DNA of 64,000 bases from assembly GCA_004843345.1 (NCBI GenBank), contig CP039460.1, forward strand, positions 1,721,001 through 1,785,000, in the 5' to 3' direction. The stretch is from Acetobacteraceae bacterium (lineage in GTDB: Bacteria > Pseudomonadota > Alphaproteobacteria > Acetobacterales > Acetobacteraceae). The translations under genes and the position numbers were made by a program. Shown piece by piece: positions 26,438 to 35,230 of the stretch. The notes under the pieces are model-generated. The model saw nothing but the letters and a program-made list of their open reading frames with translations, ran no database searches and was not told where the DNA came from. Within the stretch, counting starts at the first letter, position 1; each line of letters starts with the position of its first letter.

Positions 26438-26889
26438 AAAGGGGGGCGCTATTGGTGGACCCCCTTTACCTTCAAGTCCGCTTCAAATGAGGTTGTGATG
26501 CCTCTTAAGCCCAACATATTTTTCTCTTTTTGTGTTAATAAAAAGTTTCAGCGCTGGAAAAAAGTTCTCTTTTTTTAAAACGATGGAATTTAAACGAGTT
26601 TTTTAAGCGCTGTGAGAATTTTTGTTCATTTTGGCGGTCTTGTAAATTAAAAATTGAATGAGCGCCTAAAAATTCCTTTCATTAAAGCAACAGGTAAGGG
26701 GGTAGTGTTTTGCGACCCCCTTAGCATGGGTAGAACGCAAGTGTAGATCTTTAGGCTGTGAATGGATTTAAAATTTCTCAAAGATGAGCAGTTTTTGAAC
26801 TTTTAAATCAGACCCCGAATTCGGGGTCTGGCTTATTCTTCTTAAAAGTTAGGCTGTAAGGAAGGTACAAGGGGGGAATTCCCCCCTTG
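26438..26889. repeat. series of G-run/C-run hairpins and palindromes
   Basis: The gene-free stretch 26293-27014 has four strong dyads: AAAGGGGG/CCCCCTTT (26438-26467), TAAGGGGG/CCCCCTTA (26695-26723), a perfect 22-bp palindrome centred on GAATTC with CAGACCCC/GGGGTCTG arms (26809-26830), and a second perfect 22-bp palindrome with CAAGGGGGG/CCCCCCTTG arms around AATT (26868-26889). None has a long T-run except weakly. They lie between the plus-strand HTH operon and the minus-strand replication operon. Possible replication or termination role; not established. Confidence 0.5.
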
Positions 26890-27014
26890 CTCTAAGCTCT
26901 TAAGCGTTCCTCATATTTGAGGAACGGTATCATAAAGCAGGAATTTCCGTTTTTTCTCTAACGCCAGAAATACCGATAAGATGGAGTAGTAAAATACCAT
27001 CCCATCATGAACAA

Positions 27015-27046
27015 AAGAAAGGCAAGCTGTGAGACTTGCCTTTCTT
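27015..27046 (-). terminator. terminator of the replication operon
   Basis: A 12-bp perfect stem, AAGAAAGGCAAG with CTTGCCTTTCTT, around an eight-base loop lies 24 bp beyond the stop of the minus-strand DUF927 gene. Confidence 0.8.
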
Positions 27047-27069
27047 AAATTTCTAGTTGTTCATATCGT

Positions 27070-29001
27070 TTAAAGCTTGCTTTGTCCTAATTGCGTTAAT
27101 GTATAAACATACTTTGAAAGTCCTGTTCTGAGTTTTACGGATTTAGCAGGCTCTAAAATTTCCTTATCCAGTAAAATTTTTATAGCTTGTTTGTGTTCAC
27201 CCATAAAAATGTCTCTGAGACCACTAGGGAGTAAAAAATAGACCAATCCGCCATCTTCAAAACGTTTCCATCCTAAGCGTTCTCTTGGTGCTAAATCTTC
27301 AGATACAAGCTGAAACCTATCTTCATTCATATCAATAATAGTTTTTAGTTCTGCGAATATTCGTAATTCTTCAAGAGAGCCTGTGCCACGCTCTGAAAGC
27401 CAGTCTTTTGCTACGCTTAAAATAAGCCGAGTTGCAGTGCCTTTCTCCCATGGTAATATTTTCCATTCTGTTGCTAATTCCCCAGCAATGGCGCAAATGG
27501 CAAAACGTTTAAGAACAGTTGTTATCTGCCCACGTTTTTCTATTTCAGGATAAGAGATTTCAATAAAATCTCGCATATCTGAATTTATCCGCTTTTTAAG
27601 AGCTTTAAGGTCTTGTTTTACAAGTTCTTTAAGCCACTCATCGCCTGCAGTGCCGTAATTCTCAGAAAGTGAAGTAGTGAGGTGATCCGCAAATTCTCCG
27701 CCACTGTTAAACTTATATTTTGTATCAAAAACGCCATACGTTCCATTATCGGCCTGAATGTCCGTGATACGGACTTCTTGCCCAGCGTTTGATTTACCGC
27801 CTTGTCGTTCGATTAAATCTTTAAGGGGACTCTCTCCAGTGGAAAGAAAGAGTAAGCGCCAAGTAATCAGTTTTCCGTCCGTGTAGCGTGCTTTTCCTCT
27901 ACCATTGGCAAGCATGTATGCAGCTTTTGACAGTGCTTTGTCATTTGCTTCCTGCATTTCATCTATGAACAAAACCCCATCATTTACCTTTTCGGCCGTC
28001 AGCTCTAAAGCGTTGTCTGTTGTTCGCCATGTTTGAACTTGTCCGCTTCTCGAGGGTTCTCCCCAAACACTTGCAGCCATTTTTAGAGCTGTGGATTTTC
28101 CGCATTGAGAATTTCCTATCAGATTTATTCCACCGCCTTCCATATTGGCTAATTTTAGTAGTGAGCCAGCAAAAGAAAGAGAAATGCCCAGCGCCAACAT
28201 TTTATTTTCATCTGCATAGGTGGCAACTTTATCTTTCCACTCTTGAAGCGTGCCTTTTTGCTCATAGAGAGAGTTTCCATTGCTGAGGTCAGGAACATAG
28301 ATACTCTCATCTTTTGGGTAGGAATTACCATCTGAGAGGGCGTAAAAATCAATTTCGCCTAATCTGTTCCAGCCTACTCTTTCAAATCTAGTAAGGCATT
28401 TTTTACTAGAGGTATTTTCTGAAAAATCTTGGAAAGCTTGTCGTCTATTCTTATCGGTCGGAATAGTAAGGCCGCTCTGCGTTAGTTCAGAAAACAAGTT
28501 AGATTTTTCTTTATTTTGGTGAAGTTTTCCAGGTCTAAATTCTTTCTGGTGAGGAGTTCCCCATTGATCCTTCCATTCAAAAAGTAAGGCTCTATCTGTT
28601 CTTTTCTGATTGTTAATTTCAGCGGTTACTTTAAACGCAGGGCAAATCCAATGAGGAAACTCCATTTTTCCATTTAGTTTTTTTCCATTATCCGCATGTT
28701 TGAAATCTCTTACTCTTGCACGTTCTGATTTCAGCCATAGGCCAGCTTTTAACTCTATGGGCATGATTTCCTTCTTACCCTCTGGAAACTCTATAAGAAA
28801 TTTTTGTACTTCGCTTTTGTGGCGCATAACAAATCCGTCAGGAATGATAGGAGAAATCTCAGGAGATTTTTCTTTCTCTGGTTTCTTTTGGGGAATAGCT
28901 TGTTTTATGAGTTGCTCTGCTTGTTCTTTGGTTGCCTCAGATGCCCCTGTGATTTCTAGGATTGCATTTTCTTTTGATTGGGTTATATTCATCTCATTCA
29001 T
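27070..29001 (-). CDS. DUF927-domain P-loop ATPase, putative island replication helicase
   Basis: A 643-residue protein from an ATG at 29001 with AGGGAA upstream; the frame is open to 29121 but that would run into the TOPRIM gene. The N-terminal ~180 residues are poorly conserved. Residues ~190-500 match the DUF927 ATPase pattern: Walker A GNSQCGKST (~296-304), Walker B GVLFIDEM (~343-349), and LNLIG/TTDNALE-like segments. DUF927 proteins are helicase-like ATPases of phages, plasmids and satellites. With the adjacent TOPRIM and primase-domain genes it likely forms the island's replication initiation set. Confidence 0.8.
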   Translation of the reverse strand: MNEMNITQSKENAILEITGASEATKEQAEQLIKQAIPQKKPEKEKSPEISPIIPDGFVMRHKSEVQKFLIEFPEGKKEIMPIELKAGLWLKSERARVRDFKHADNGKKLNGKMEFPHWICPAFKVTAEINNQKRTDRALLFEWKDQWGTPHQKEFRPGKLHQNKEKSNLFSELTQSGLTIPTDKNRRQAFQDFSENTSSKKCLTRFERVGWNRLGEIDFYALSDGNSYPKDESIYVPDLSNGNSLYEQKGTLQEWKDKVATYADENKMLALGISLSFAGSLLKLANMEGGGINLIGNSQCGKSTALKMAASVWGEPSRSGQVQTWRTTDNALELTAEKVNDGVLFIDEMQEANDKALSKAAYMLANGRGKARYTDGKLITWRLLFLSTGESPLKDLIERQGGKSNAGQEVRITDIQADNGTYGVFDTKYKFNSGGEFADHLTTSLSENYGTAGDEWLKELVKQDLKALKKRINSDMRDFIEISYPEIEKRGQITTVLKRFAICAIAGELATEWKILPWEKGTATRLILSVAKDWLSERGTGSLEELRIFAELKTIIDMNEDRFQLVSEDLAPRERLGWKRFEDGGLVYFLLPSGLRDIFMGEHKQAIKILLDKEILEPAKSVKLRTGLSKYVYTLTQLGQSKL

Positions 29002-29028
29002 TTGTGTTTCCCTGTTGGAAATTGATTG

Positions 29029-29057
29029 AACCCGTTTCTTGGCGAGAGGAACGGGTT
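29029..29057. promoter_or_regulatory. intercistronic hairpin before the DUF927 gene
   Basis: AACCCGTT (29029-29036) pairs with AACGGGTT (29050-29057). On the plus strand it is followed by a seven-T run, so it is a good terminator for transcripts entering from the left; on the minus strand it is a hairpin in the leader of the DUF927 gene, 28 bases before the start. Confidence 0.6.
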
Positions 29058-29060
29058 TTT

Positions 29061-29741
29061 TTATGTCTGAAAGATTTTGCCTGTTGGCAGGATAGAAACG
29101 GATAAAGCACCAGCTTCCCAAGCTTTAGCGGTAACTTCTTGAGCATATTTTTTTCCTGCTTCATCATTGTCTGGCCAGATCAGAACATTTCTAAATTTTA
29201 GAGCTTTCCAATCTACAAGCTTGGCACTGGTTGCACCGCCGCTTGTTGTGCATTCATAGCGCCCACCAAAAAGCTTTTGCGCTGAAAGCGCATCTTTTTC
29301 CCCTTCGCAGACAAGAACAGGCGTGTCCGTAGAAAAAGGGCTTTCTAATTCAAATAATCTAAAGAGGACTCGTTTTTTGGGGGATTTATAGAACCATCCA
29401 TCACGCCCCTTGAATGTTCCATAAGAAAGAGGGGGCGTAACTTTTCCACCATCTTCTCGAATCATACGGACAACAAAATATAAAGGGTCGCCTTGCTCAT
29501 CCGTGTAACAATAAAAAGAATGAAATTTATATCCGTCCCAAGCTCTAGGCATGGGATGCGGAAAAAATTCCGCATCACCTTCCTCTGCTAAACGGTAAGC
29601 ATTTTCTGGAGGCCTTTCCCAAGGCTTCCAGTCTTTTTGCTTATTCTCATGTTCTGGTTTGTATAATTGCCCAGCGTAAGATTTTTCTTGTGCTGTGAGC
29701 GGTTTAAAAAGGGCATCTAAGCTATGAGGAGACACTTTCAC
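29061..29741 (-). CDS. TOPRIM-domain protein, putative primase core
   Basis: A 226-residue protein. Residues ~140-220 are a TOPRIM domain: VLVCEGEKDA supplies Glu147, and VLIWPDNDEAGKKYA supplies Asp191 and Asp193, the metal-binding DxD. The N-terminal half (FHSFYCYTDEQGDPLYFVVRM) resembles the RNA-synthesis region of plasmid/phage primases. Its start overlaps the preceding gene by about 20 bp. With the 115-residue gene two positions upstream it may form a split primase. Confidence 0.8.
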   Translation of the reverse strand: MKVSPHSLDALFKPLTAQEKSYAGQLYKPEHENKQKDWKPWERPPENAYRLAEEGDAEFFPHPMPRAWDGYKFHSFYCYTDEQGDPLYFVVRMIREDGGKVTPPLSYGTFKGRDGWFYKSPKKRVLFRLFELESPFSTDTPVLVCEGEKDALSAQKLFGGRYECTTSGGATSAKLVDWKALKFRNVLIWPDNDEAGKKYAQEVTAKAWEAGALSVSILPTGKIFQT

Positions 29742-30135
29742 CCCCTTTTATAAGCCCTTCATACCAATCTTTTAAGCGTAAATAAGGCTGTTTTACGTCT
29801 TCATTTAAGAGAGAAATTTCCTCTAAAATATCAGATTTTTCCTGATAATCAGTTTTACCTAACCATTCCAACCTATATTCCTTATCTGCTTTTTGACGTA
29901 AGAGAACAGAACATTTTTCTAAGTCATCTAAGATAAAATCAGGGAAGGAGATTAGAGTTCTGAAAGGAATTTCCATAAAAAATTCTTTAATATTCTCTAT
30001 TTGTTTGTCCTCAGGGGCAAATTTAAAGCTTTCATCATCATCATTTAAAAAATCTCTATGCTCAATTAGGAGAAGGCATTTCTTAATTCCGTCCTTAGAA
30101 GCATTTTGCACCAGATTATCTTTTGCTTGTCTCAT
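29722..30135 (-). CDS. hypothetical island protein, 137 residues
   Basis: An acidic protein of unknown function lying inside the primase operon, overlapping its neighbours at both ends (4 bp with the 115-residue primase-domain gene, 20 bp with the TOPRIM gene). The overlaps support translation. It has no recognised domain; the middle (IPFRTLISFPDFILDDLEKC) is helical. Possibly an accessory replication factor. Confidence 0.55.
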   Translation of the reverse strand: MRQAKDNLVQNASKDGIKKCLLLIEHRDFLNDDDESFKFAPEDKQIENIKEFFMEIPFRTLISFPDFILDDLEKCSVLLRQKADKEYRLEWLGKTDYQEKSDILEEISLLNEDVKQPYLRLKDWYEGLIKGGESVSS

Positions 30136-30479
30136 ATCTCTACCCCCACCATTTGAGCCAAGCGTTTTGCAGCTTCACCTTGGGAGAGGTCATACAAGTA
30201 AGCGGTTAGGCTGATTAAATCACCCCCACGGTCATTGGTGGTAAAGTCACACCAGACCCCAGAATTTAAATTGATAGAGAAGCTTCCTAAGCTTTTATCA
30301 TTGCGCTTAGGATTTTTAGCTAAAAACTCTTTTCCTCTGATCCTTCCTTCGGGAAAGAAACGGTAGAGAATAGCTACCATGTTATGAGATGAAGCCTGCT
30401 TTATGGCTTCAAAATTGATATGTTTTCCATTTTTAGAACCGTCTCTATGAACGGAAATGGATTTTATGGTATGACTCAT
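30132..30479 (-). CDS. primase N-terminal (CHC2-like) domain protein without zinc ligands
   Basis: A 115-residue protein following the phage-primase N-terminal pattern NPKRNDKSLGSFSINL, GVWCDFTTNDRGGDLISL, and AKRLAQMVGV. In related primases this domain is a zinc ribbon; here I see only one cysteine, so it is a degenerate, zinc-less type often found in mobile elements. It is the first gene of the DUF927/TOPRIM operon and probably the template-recognition part of a split primase. Confidence 0.75.
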   Translation of the reverse strand: MSHTIKSISVHRDGSKNGKHINFEAIKQASSHNMVAILYRFFPEGRIRGKEFLAKNPKRNDKSLGSFSINLNSGVWCDFTTNDRGGDLISLTAYLYDLSQGEAAKRLAQMVGVEI

Positions 30480-30639
30480 AAAGCCATGTCCTTTCCTTTT
30501 AAGGGGGATACCCTTTCTTAAAAGTTTGTGTTTATGCCTTGCGTTTCTGTTTTTAATTGTTGAAAGCGCAGGGCGGTGAATGTGGTATCAAGAGGCTTCT
30601 TAGCTGGTACCTGAGAAGCCTCTTCTTTATCTGTTCTGG

Positions 30640-30840
30640 TTAGGCATTTTTTTCCTCAAATTTCACTTTAGGGGCATTGGCAAAGAAATTTCTTACGGAT
30701 GCCATGTTTACCCGTGTCATGCCACCGACACGCACCGCCTCAAAATGACCTGCCTTCAAATGGCTATAAACGTTTGTCTTTCCCATATCGAAAAGCATTG
30801 AGATTGTTTTGATAGATGCGTATTCCATCTGTTCTTTCAT
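30640..30840 (-). CDS. AlpA/excisionase-type DNA-binding protein
   Basis: A 66-residue MerR-like winged-helix protein (ASIKTISMLFDMGKTNVYSHL, KAGHFEAVRVGG, VRNFFANAPKVKF) of the helix-turn-helix 17/AlpA type. AlpA controls integrase and excision in P4-like elements. The FFANAPK ending is shared with the equivalent gene of the tRNA-Val island, tying the two elements together. It lies between the primase-domain gene and the integrase module. Confidence 0.8.
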   Translation of the reverse strand: MKEQMEYASIKTISMLFDMGKTNVYSHLKAGHFEAVRVGGMTRVNMASVRNFFANAPKVKFEEKNA

Positions 30841-30929
30841 TTTGCATCCTTCCTGTTGTTTATGATTGGTTATTTGTTTGTTTATGAACGTATTTAATGT
30901 TTTTAAGAAAAAAAATATGAACTGAATTT

Positions 30930-31700
30930 TTATTTTGAGTTCAATATTTTATTCCTTTGTTTTCTAGGGTTTTTCTTTTTTAAGGGTCTACCTGATTTTT
31001 TCCTTTTGTCGTCAAGAATCGATTGTATTCTTTTTTCATCCTGTTCTTTTATTTGAGGTTCCAGATATGTTCTTAAATGTTCAAATAGACGGTTCGTTGA
31101 TTTCAAAGCTTTTGTTGGATCTTTGAAAATTTTTTTGCTTTCTTCGGAAAGGTTTTTTAAAGGCTCTAATTTAGAAGAATGAATTAAACGAACGCCTCTT
31201 TCATAGAGTTTACTGAATTGACGTTTTCCTAGTTTCCATCGTTCAAAAAAAGGACGCCAGTACTGCTTTTGATGTTCATGAAAAGCAACGAGAATAAGAG
31301 AGCGGTAATCAGTGAGCTCACTTTCTAAATTCTTTACTTTTTTCTTTCCTGTTACGGCGCTTAAGAGCGTTTCTGTAATTTTTGAAGACGCTTTATTTTT
31401 ATTCCAATGATCTATCCATTTTTGTAATTGTTCATGATTAATTCCTGAAACTATCAACTCAGAAGGAGTGCTTTTCATTCCAGAAACGCCAAATTTTCCA
31501 CTGGGGGAGACAATGCCAAAAGCCCCGCTTGAAAGTATCCTTAAAGTGGTATCTTTGAGCAATTCAGCATCTTTTAGCTTCAGGGTTATCTGTGCGGATC
31601 CGCTTTCTATGAAGTCTCTATCATTAAGCCCAGCGTCCAAAGCAAGATGAAGTTTCTTCCATAATTCTAAAAGCTCTCTTTGTTTTGCTTTATCTGGCAT
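30930..31700 (-). CDS. unknown protein translationally coupled to integrase
   Basis: A 256-residue basic, probably helical protein. No domain is recognised: the N-terminal part has RELLELWKKLHLALDAGL, the middle ITETLLSAVTGKKKVKNLE and WRPFFERWKLGKRQFSKLYE, and the C-terminus is a Lys/Arg-rich tail (KKSGRPLKKKNPRKQ). Its ATG overlaps the integrase stop (TAATG). The tRNA-Val island has an unrelated-looking gene in the same position. The basic tail suggests nucleic-acid binding; beyond that function is unknown. Confidence 0.6.
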   Translation of the reverse strand: MPDKAKQRELLELWKKLHLALDAGLNDRDFIESGSAQITLKLKDAELLKDTTLRILSSGAFGIVSPSGKFGVSGMKSTPSELIVSGINHEQLQKWIDHWNKNKASSKITETLLSAVTGKKKVKNLESELTDYRSLILVAFHEHQKQYWRPFFERWKLGKRQFSKLYERGVRLIHSSKLEPLKNLSEESKKIFKDPTKALKSTNRLFEHLRTYLEPQIKEQDEKRIQSILDDKRKKSGRPLKKKNPRKQRNKILNSK

Positions 31701-32914
31701 TAGTCAATTTCTCCCATACAGAACTTTCCCCAGTCTTCCATTAAAGGACGGCGTTTTTCCACGGCTGTATTTCTGCGGTAGGCTCTTTCTGTTTTACTTC
31801 CTTTTGCATGAGCTAAGGCATACTCTCCTAATTCTTCGGGATAGTCTGTTTCATCTCCTATCCAATCTCTGAAAGTAGAGCGCAGACCATGAACGACAGC
31901 ATTAGAATTTTGTGGACGTGCTGCCTTGAAGCTTTTTAAAACGCCTGCATCAGATAAAGCTTTTCCTTTATCAGAGGAAAAAAGAAGGGCATTTGGTTTT
32001 CCTGTATGGAGTGGTTTAATTTCTTCTAGTAAATCAAGAATAGGCTTGGAAAGTGGAACTGAATAAAGGTTGCCTTTCTTCATACGTTCCCCTTGTACCG
32101 TCCAAAGTTTTTCTTTGAGGTTTATTTCATCCCACCTTGCGCCTCTGCCTTCTATAGAACGGCAACCCGTTAACATGATGAAACGACAGACCAAAGCGCC
32201 CATTCCGCCAGCTTCTTTAAGTCTTTGCATTGTCGGGGAAACTTCCTCTGGCTTTAGAGCTTCATGATGCTTGACGGGTTTTAAATTGGAGAGATTAGGG
32301 AAGGTATGCTCTAAGTCTCCTTTCCATTGGGGTATTTCAGCGTCTCTTGCGCCTTCCACTTTGGAAAGCTCTAGGACTTTCCGAATGTAACGATAGAGTT
32401 TTCTTACCGTGTCAGCTTTTTTCTCATTGTAGATAGGAGAAATGACAGAAACTAAGTCTTCTCTTATGATGCTGGCCGCAGGGCGATCTCCAAAAACAGG
32501 CAAAGCATAGCTTTCTAAAGTATTCTTAGCGTGTCTGAATGTATGATCGCCACGCCAGTGGGGCTTATTTTTTTTCAGATATAGTTCTGCCATCTCTTGA
32601 AATGTACTGCCCATTTGTACTTTAAGCTCTTGCTTCTCTTTCAAGCGTTCATCTAACGGGTCTTTGCCACTTCTAAGGACAGCTCTTAAACTCGCAGCTA
32701 TTTCTCTGGCTTTTTCTAAAGAAATATCAAAGGCAGATCCGATTCCCATTTGTCGGCGTTTTTTTGTGAGCGGGCTTGTGTACTTAAAAGTCCACTGCCT
32801 GCCTTTTCTTTGATTGGTAATGACAAGAGAGAGGTTTCCACCGTCATAATAGACTCCATCGCCAAAATTTTTAACTTGAGAAGCCCATAATTTACCAGGT
32901 GCCATTCTAGCCAA
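31700..32914 (-). CDS. tyrosine-recombinase integrase, P4 type
   Basis: A 404-residue integrase with an N-terminal DUF4102 arm-binding domain (residues ~1-90), a SAM-like core-binding domain (~105-195) and a C-terminal catalytic domain. Catalytic residues visible: Arg252 (LTGCRSIEG), His342 and Arg345 (VHGLRSTFRDW), His369 (LAHAKG) and Tyr379 (TERAYRR). It lies 160 bp from the right-hand copy of the tRNA-Asn 3' end, the usual arrangement for a tRNA-targeting integrase. Confidence 0.93.
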   Translation of the reverse strand: MARMAPGKLWASQVKNFGDGVYYDGGNLSLVITNQRKGRQWTFKYTSPLTKKRRQMGIGSAFDISLEKAREIAASLRAVLRSGKDPLDERLKEKQELKVQMGSTFQEMAELYLKKNKPHWRGDHTFRHAKNTLESYALPVFGDRPAASIIREDLVSVISPIYNEKKADTVRKLYRYIRKVLELSKVEGARDAEIPQWKGDLEHTFPNLSNLKPVKHHEALKPEEVSPTMQRLKEAGGMGALVCRFIMLTGCRSIEGRGARWDEINLKEKLWTVQGERMKKGNLYSVPLSKPILDLLEEIKPLHTGKPNALLFSSDKGKALSDAGVLKSFKAARPQNSNAVVHGLRSTFRDWIGDETDYPEELGEYALAHAKGSKTERAYRRNTAVEKRRPLMEDWGKFCMGEID

Positions 32915-33075
32915 TTTTCTTAATCCTCTAGGTCAAGATATACTTTAAACGTTTCTTGATATGTTGCATTAAAAAGCGGTTAGATACAATCTATTTTAAT
33001 CTTATTTGAACAATGTTTTTTCTAAAGTGCTGGAAATCAGGGTTTATTTTAGATTTTTTAAATTTTATTGAAAAG

Positions 33076-33103
33076 AGGTTTTGGCTCTACTTCGGAGCCA
33101 TTT
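33076..33103. other. candidate attR of the tRNA-Asn island, also a terminator-like hairpin
   Basis: Aligned with 20199-20227 of tRNA-Asn, 23 of 29 positions agree, and the core CTACTTCGG plus AGCCATTT matches 17 of 18 with one G missing. The same bases form a TGGCTC/GAGCCA hairpin followed by six T's, so the site can also be a Rho-independent terminator. Chance similarity is possible, but its position 160 bp beyond the integrase start favours an attachment site. Confidence 0.55.
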
Positions 33104-33322
33104 TTTAAAGTGTTTTTTCTCTTTCCTTATAAATATATTGATTAAATTAACTCATCATTTTGATGAGATTTTTGTGTTTGTTTTGCACCAAAATGTGTGA
33201 ATTACATCACTTTGTACCATTCAATCAGGAGGCAATGCGTATCTTTTTGACTTTGTTTTTCCTGTGTTGGAATGTTTTTCCGCATAAAATTTTAAAAGAG
33301 TGGGAAGAAGATAATACAGCGC

Positions 33323-33662
33323 TTGAATGGATTTGATTATTTTCTTCTTGCCTTTAGAAAATATATTCAGTTTTCAGGAAGATCAACGCGCTCTGAATTT
33401 TGGTATTTTCAGCTTTTTGCTTTTGTTTTTCCTTATCTTTACAATTATTGGTCTCATTCCTCTGATTGTTTTTTGGTGCCAGAAAAGCGATCAATGTCCA
33501 AACCGTTTTGGAGGCATGTTAGAAACTAGTCCCTAAAAAAGAGATTCCAAGGACGATCGTTTTAAAAATAATTTAGAGAAAATTAAAAAGCTTGCCGAGC
33601 TTAAAGAAAAAGGGATTTTAACCGAGGAAGAGTTCCAACGACAAAAATCCGAAATCCTTTAA
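33323..33662 (+). pseudogene. DUF805/SHOCT pseudogene
   Basis: The first ~35 codons (FDYFLLAFRKYIQFSGRSTRS) match the N-terminus of the neighbouring DUF805 proteins. Then most of the membrane region is deleted and the frame shifts. A DUF805-type NRFGG segment and a SHOCT end (KIKKLAELKEKGILTEEEF) survive in other frames, up to a TAA at 33660. It is the leftmost and most decayed member of the tandem family. Confidence 0.8.
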
Positions 33663-33728
33663 GTTGATGCTAGAATTGAAAATGTCCTCTTTGCTGAAAA
33701 GAAGAAGGGTAATGGGAGAGTTTTTAAG

Positions 33729-34442
33729 ATGAATACGATACTGCGCTTAACTGGACGTGAGTACTATGCGCTGGCTTTTCTAAAATATGCAAAATTTTCT
33801 GGCCGTTCGACACGCTCTGAATATTGGTACTTTGTTTTATTCTCGTTATTACCTTTGTTTGCGATAAATTTTCTTACTTTTTTCGCAGAGTATCTGGAGG
33901 AATCAGCTCCACAGAATTCTCACGCAGAGATTGTATTTCTTGTAACATCTCTGATTTTATTCTTTGTTTCTACGATTGTTAATATAGGAACTTTTATCAC
34001 TTTGACCGCCCTTGTGTCTCGGCGTTTACATGATGTGGGTTATTCTGGTTGGTGGCAGATTATTCCTAATATGTTGGTGATTTTGGCCGAGATTTCTTGT
34101 TATCTACTTTATAGTTCTTTGAAGCATGGATCTCCGTCTTTTTCTTTGAGTTTTGTGTTACTTTTATTTACAGCCATTCCTTTTTTAGTTTCTTTTGTGT
34201 GGATATTGGTTTTGCTGTGTACAGCAAGTGATCTGGAAACAAATCGCTTTGGGGAAGTACCGTCTATGATCGCGGTCTTTGAAAATGAAAATTTTCAGAG
34301 CGCTTCATTTCAAAGGCAAGCTAAAAATTCATTCGATCTTACTTCAGATAATTTGGAATTGATTGTGCAATTATCAGAGCTTCGGGATAAAGGCATTTTG
34401 ACAGAGGCAGAATTCCAACAGAAAAAGTCTGAGCTTTTATAA
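33729..34442 (+). CDS. DUF805 membrane protein with C-terminal SHOCT domain
   Basis: A 237-residue protein. The DUF805 region has FSGRSTRSEYWYF near residue 25, RRLHDVGYSGWW near residue 100 and ETNRFGEVPS before the tail, plus about four membrane helices. The last ~30 residues (VQLSELRDKGILTEAEFQQ) are a SHOCT helix pair, a short oligomerisation module. Function of DUF805 is not established. It is the first intact member of a tandem array; 83 bp of it are 96% identical to the next copy. Confidence 0.85.
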   Translation: MNTILRLTGREYYALAFLKYAKFSGRSTRSEYWYFVLFSLLPLFAINFLTFFAEYLEESAPQNSHAEIVFLVTSLILFFVSTIVNIGTFITLTALVSRRLHDVGYSGWWQIIPNMLVILAEISCYLLYSSLKHGSPSFSLSFVLLLFTAIPFLVSFVWILVLLCTASDLETNRFGEVPSMIAVFENENFQSASFQRQAKNSFDLTSDNLELIVQLSELRDKGILTEAEFQQKKSELL

Positions 34443-34494
34443 AAGCAGCGCTAAAAAATTTAAAATGAAAGAATAAGATAGGAGTTTTTTAAAG

Positions 34495-35196
34495 ATGGAT
34501 CAGAGAGAACGGTTAAGCGGATTTGATTATTTTTTGATGGCTTTTAAGAAATATGTGCAGTTTTCAGGTCGTTCGACACGTTCTGAATATTGGTATTTTG
34601 TTTTATTTTATTTTTTAATTGCTGTTGGGCTAAAAATTCTTCTTTTTGTAACAGCGCTTGCCGCAGAGGCATTTGAAGGAAAAATGGCGTTTTCGGCCCT
34701 TATGGTTGTTCTTAGCGTGATTTCCATAATTTTTGCCCTCGGAACTGTTTTGCCAGCGGTAGCAATTATCTGCCGCCGTTTGCATGATGTGAATTACTCT
34801 GGCTGGTGGCAGATTTTTCCAAACTTATTTGCAACCTTAATGTGGTTTTCTCTCTTTCTCATTTATAATCCTTGGACAGATACCTATTCCCATATTTATT
34901 TGGGATCTTTTTTACTTTTATCTTTTTCTATTCCTTTTTTGGTTTCTTTTGTGTGGATATTGGTTTTGCTGTGTACAGCCAGTGATCTGGAAACAAACCG
35001 CTTTGGGGAAGTGCCTTGCGCAGTAATGGTTTTAGTACAGGAAAATTTAAAGACAGATATTATTCAGGAACGGGCAAAAAAGGCGATGCCACCCAGTTCG
35101 GAGACTTTAGAATTGATTGTGAAATTATCAGAACTTCGGGATAAGGGCATTTTAACAGACGAAGAATTCCAGCAAAAAAAATCAGAGCTTCTTTAA
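34495..35196 (+). CDS. DUF805 membrane protein with C-terminal SHOCT domain
   Basis: A 233-residue paralogue of the preceding gene, with the same motifs (FSGRSTRSEYWYF, RRLHDVNYSGWW, ETNRFGEVP) and SHOCT tail (VKLSELRDKGILTDEEFQQ). The central membrane segments differ more than the motif regions. It starts 53 bp after the previous stop with an ATG preceded by AGGAG. Likely arose by tandem duplication, probably with later local gene conversion. Confidence 0.85.
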   Translation: MDQRERLSGFDYFLMAFKKYVQFSGRSTRSEYWYFVLFYFLIAVGLKILLFVTALAAEAFEGKMAFSALMVVLSVISIIFALGTVLPAVAIICRRLHDVNYSGWWQIFPNLFATLMWFSLFLIYNPWTDTYSHIYLGSFLLLSFSIPFLVSFVWILVLLCTASDLETNRFGEVPCAVMVLVQENLKTDIIQERAKKAMPPSSETLELIVKLSELRDKGILTDEEFQQKKSELL

Positions 35197-35230
35197 ACGA
35201 TCTAAGAGATATATTTATTGTGGGAGAGGA

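Larger units (their letters stand above)
20200..33103. mobile_element. integrative island in tRNA-Asn, satellite-like with effector cargo
   Basis: About 12.9 kb between tRNA-Asn and an imperfect copy of its 3' end. Right to left it carries: tyrosine integrase, an unknown gene coupled to it, AlpA-like excisionase, primase domain, a small unknown, TOPRIM protein, DUF927 ATPase, phage-type regulators, GGTGAG iterons, and a lipase-PAAR/ankyrin/DUF3761 cassette. No capsid, portal or conjugation genes are visible, so it resembles a P4/PICI-type satellite or small integrative element rather than a full prophage. Internal decayed duplicates of core genes suggest two successive insertions. Confidence 0.7.
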
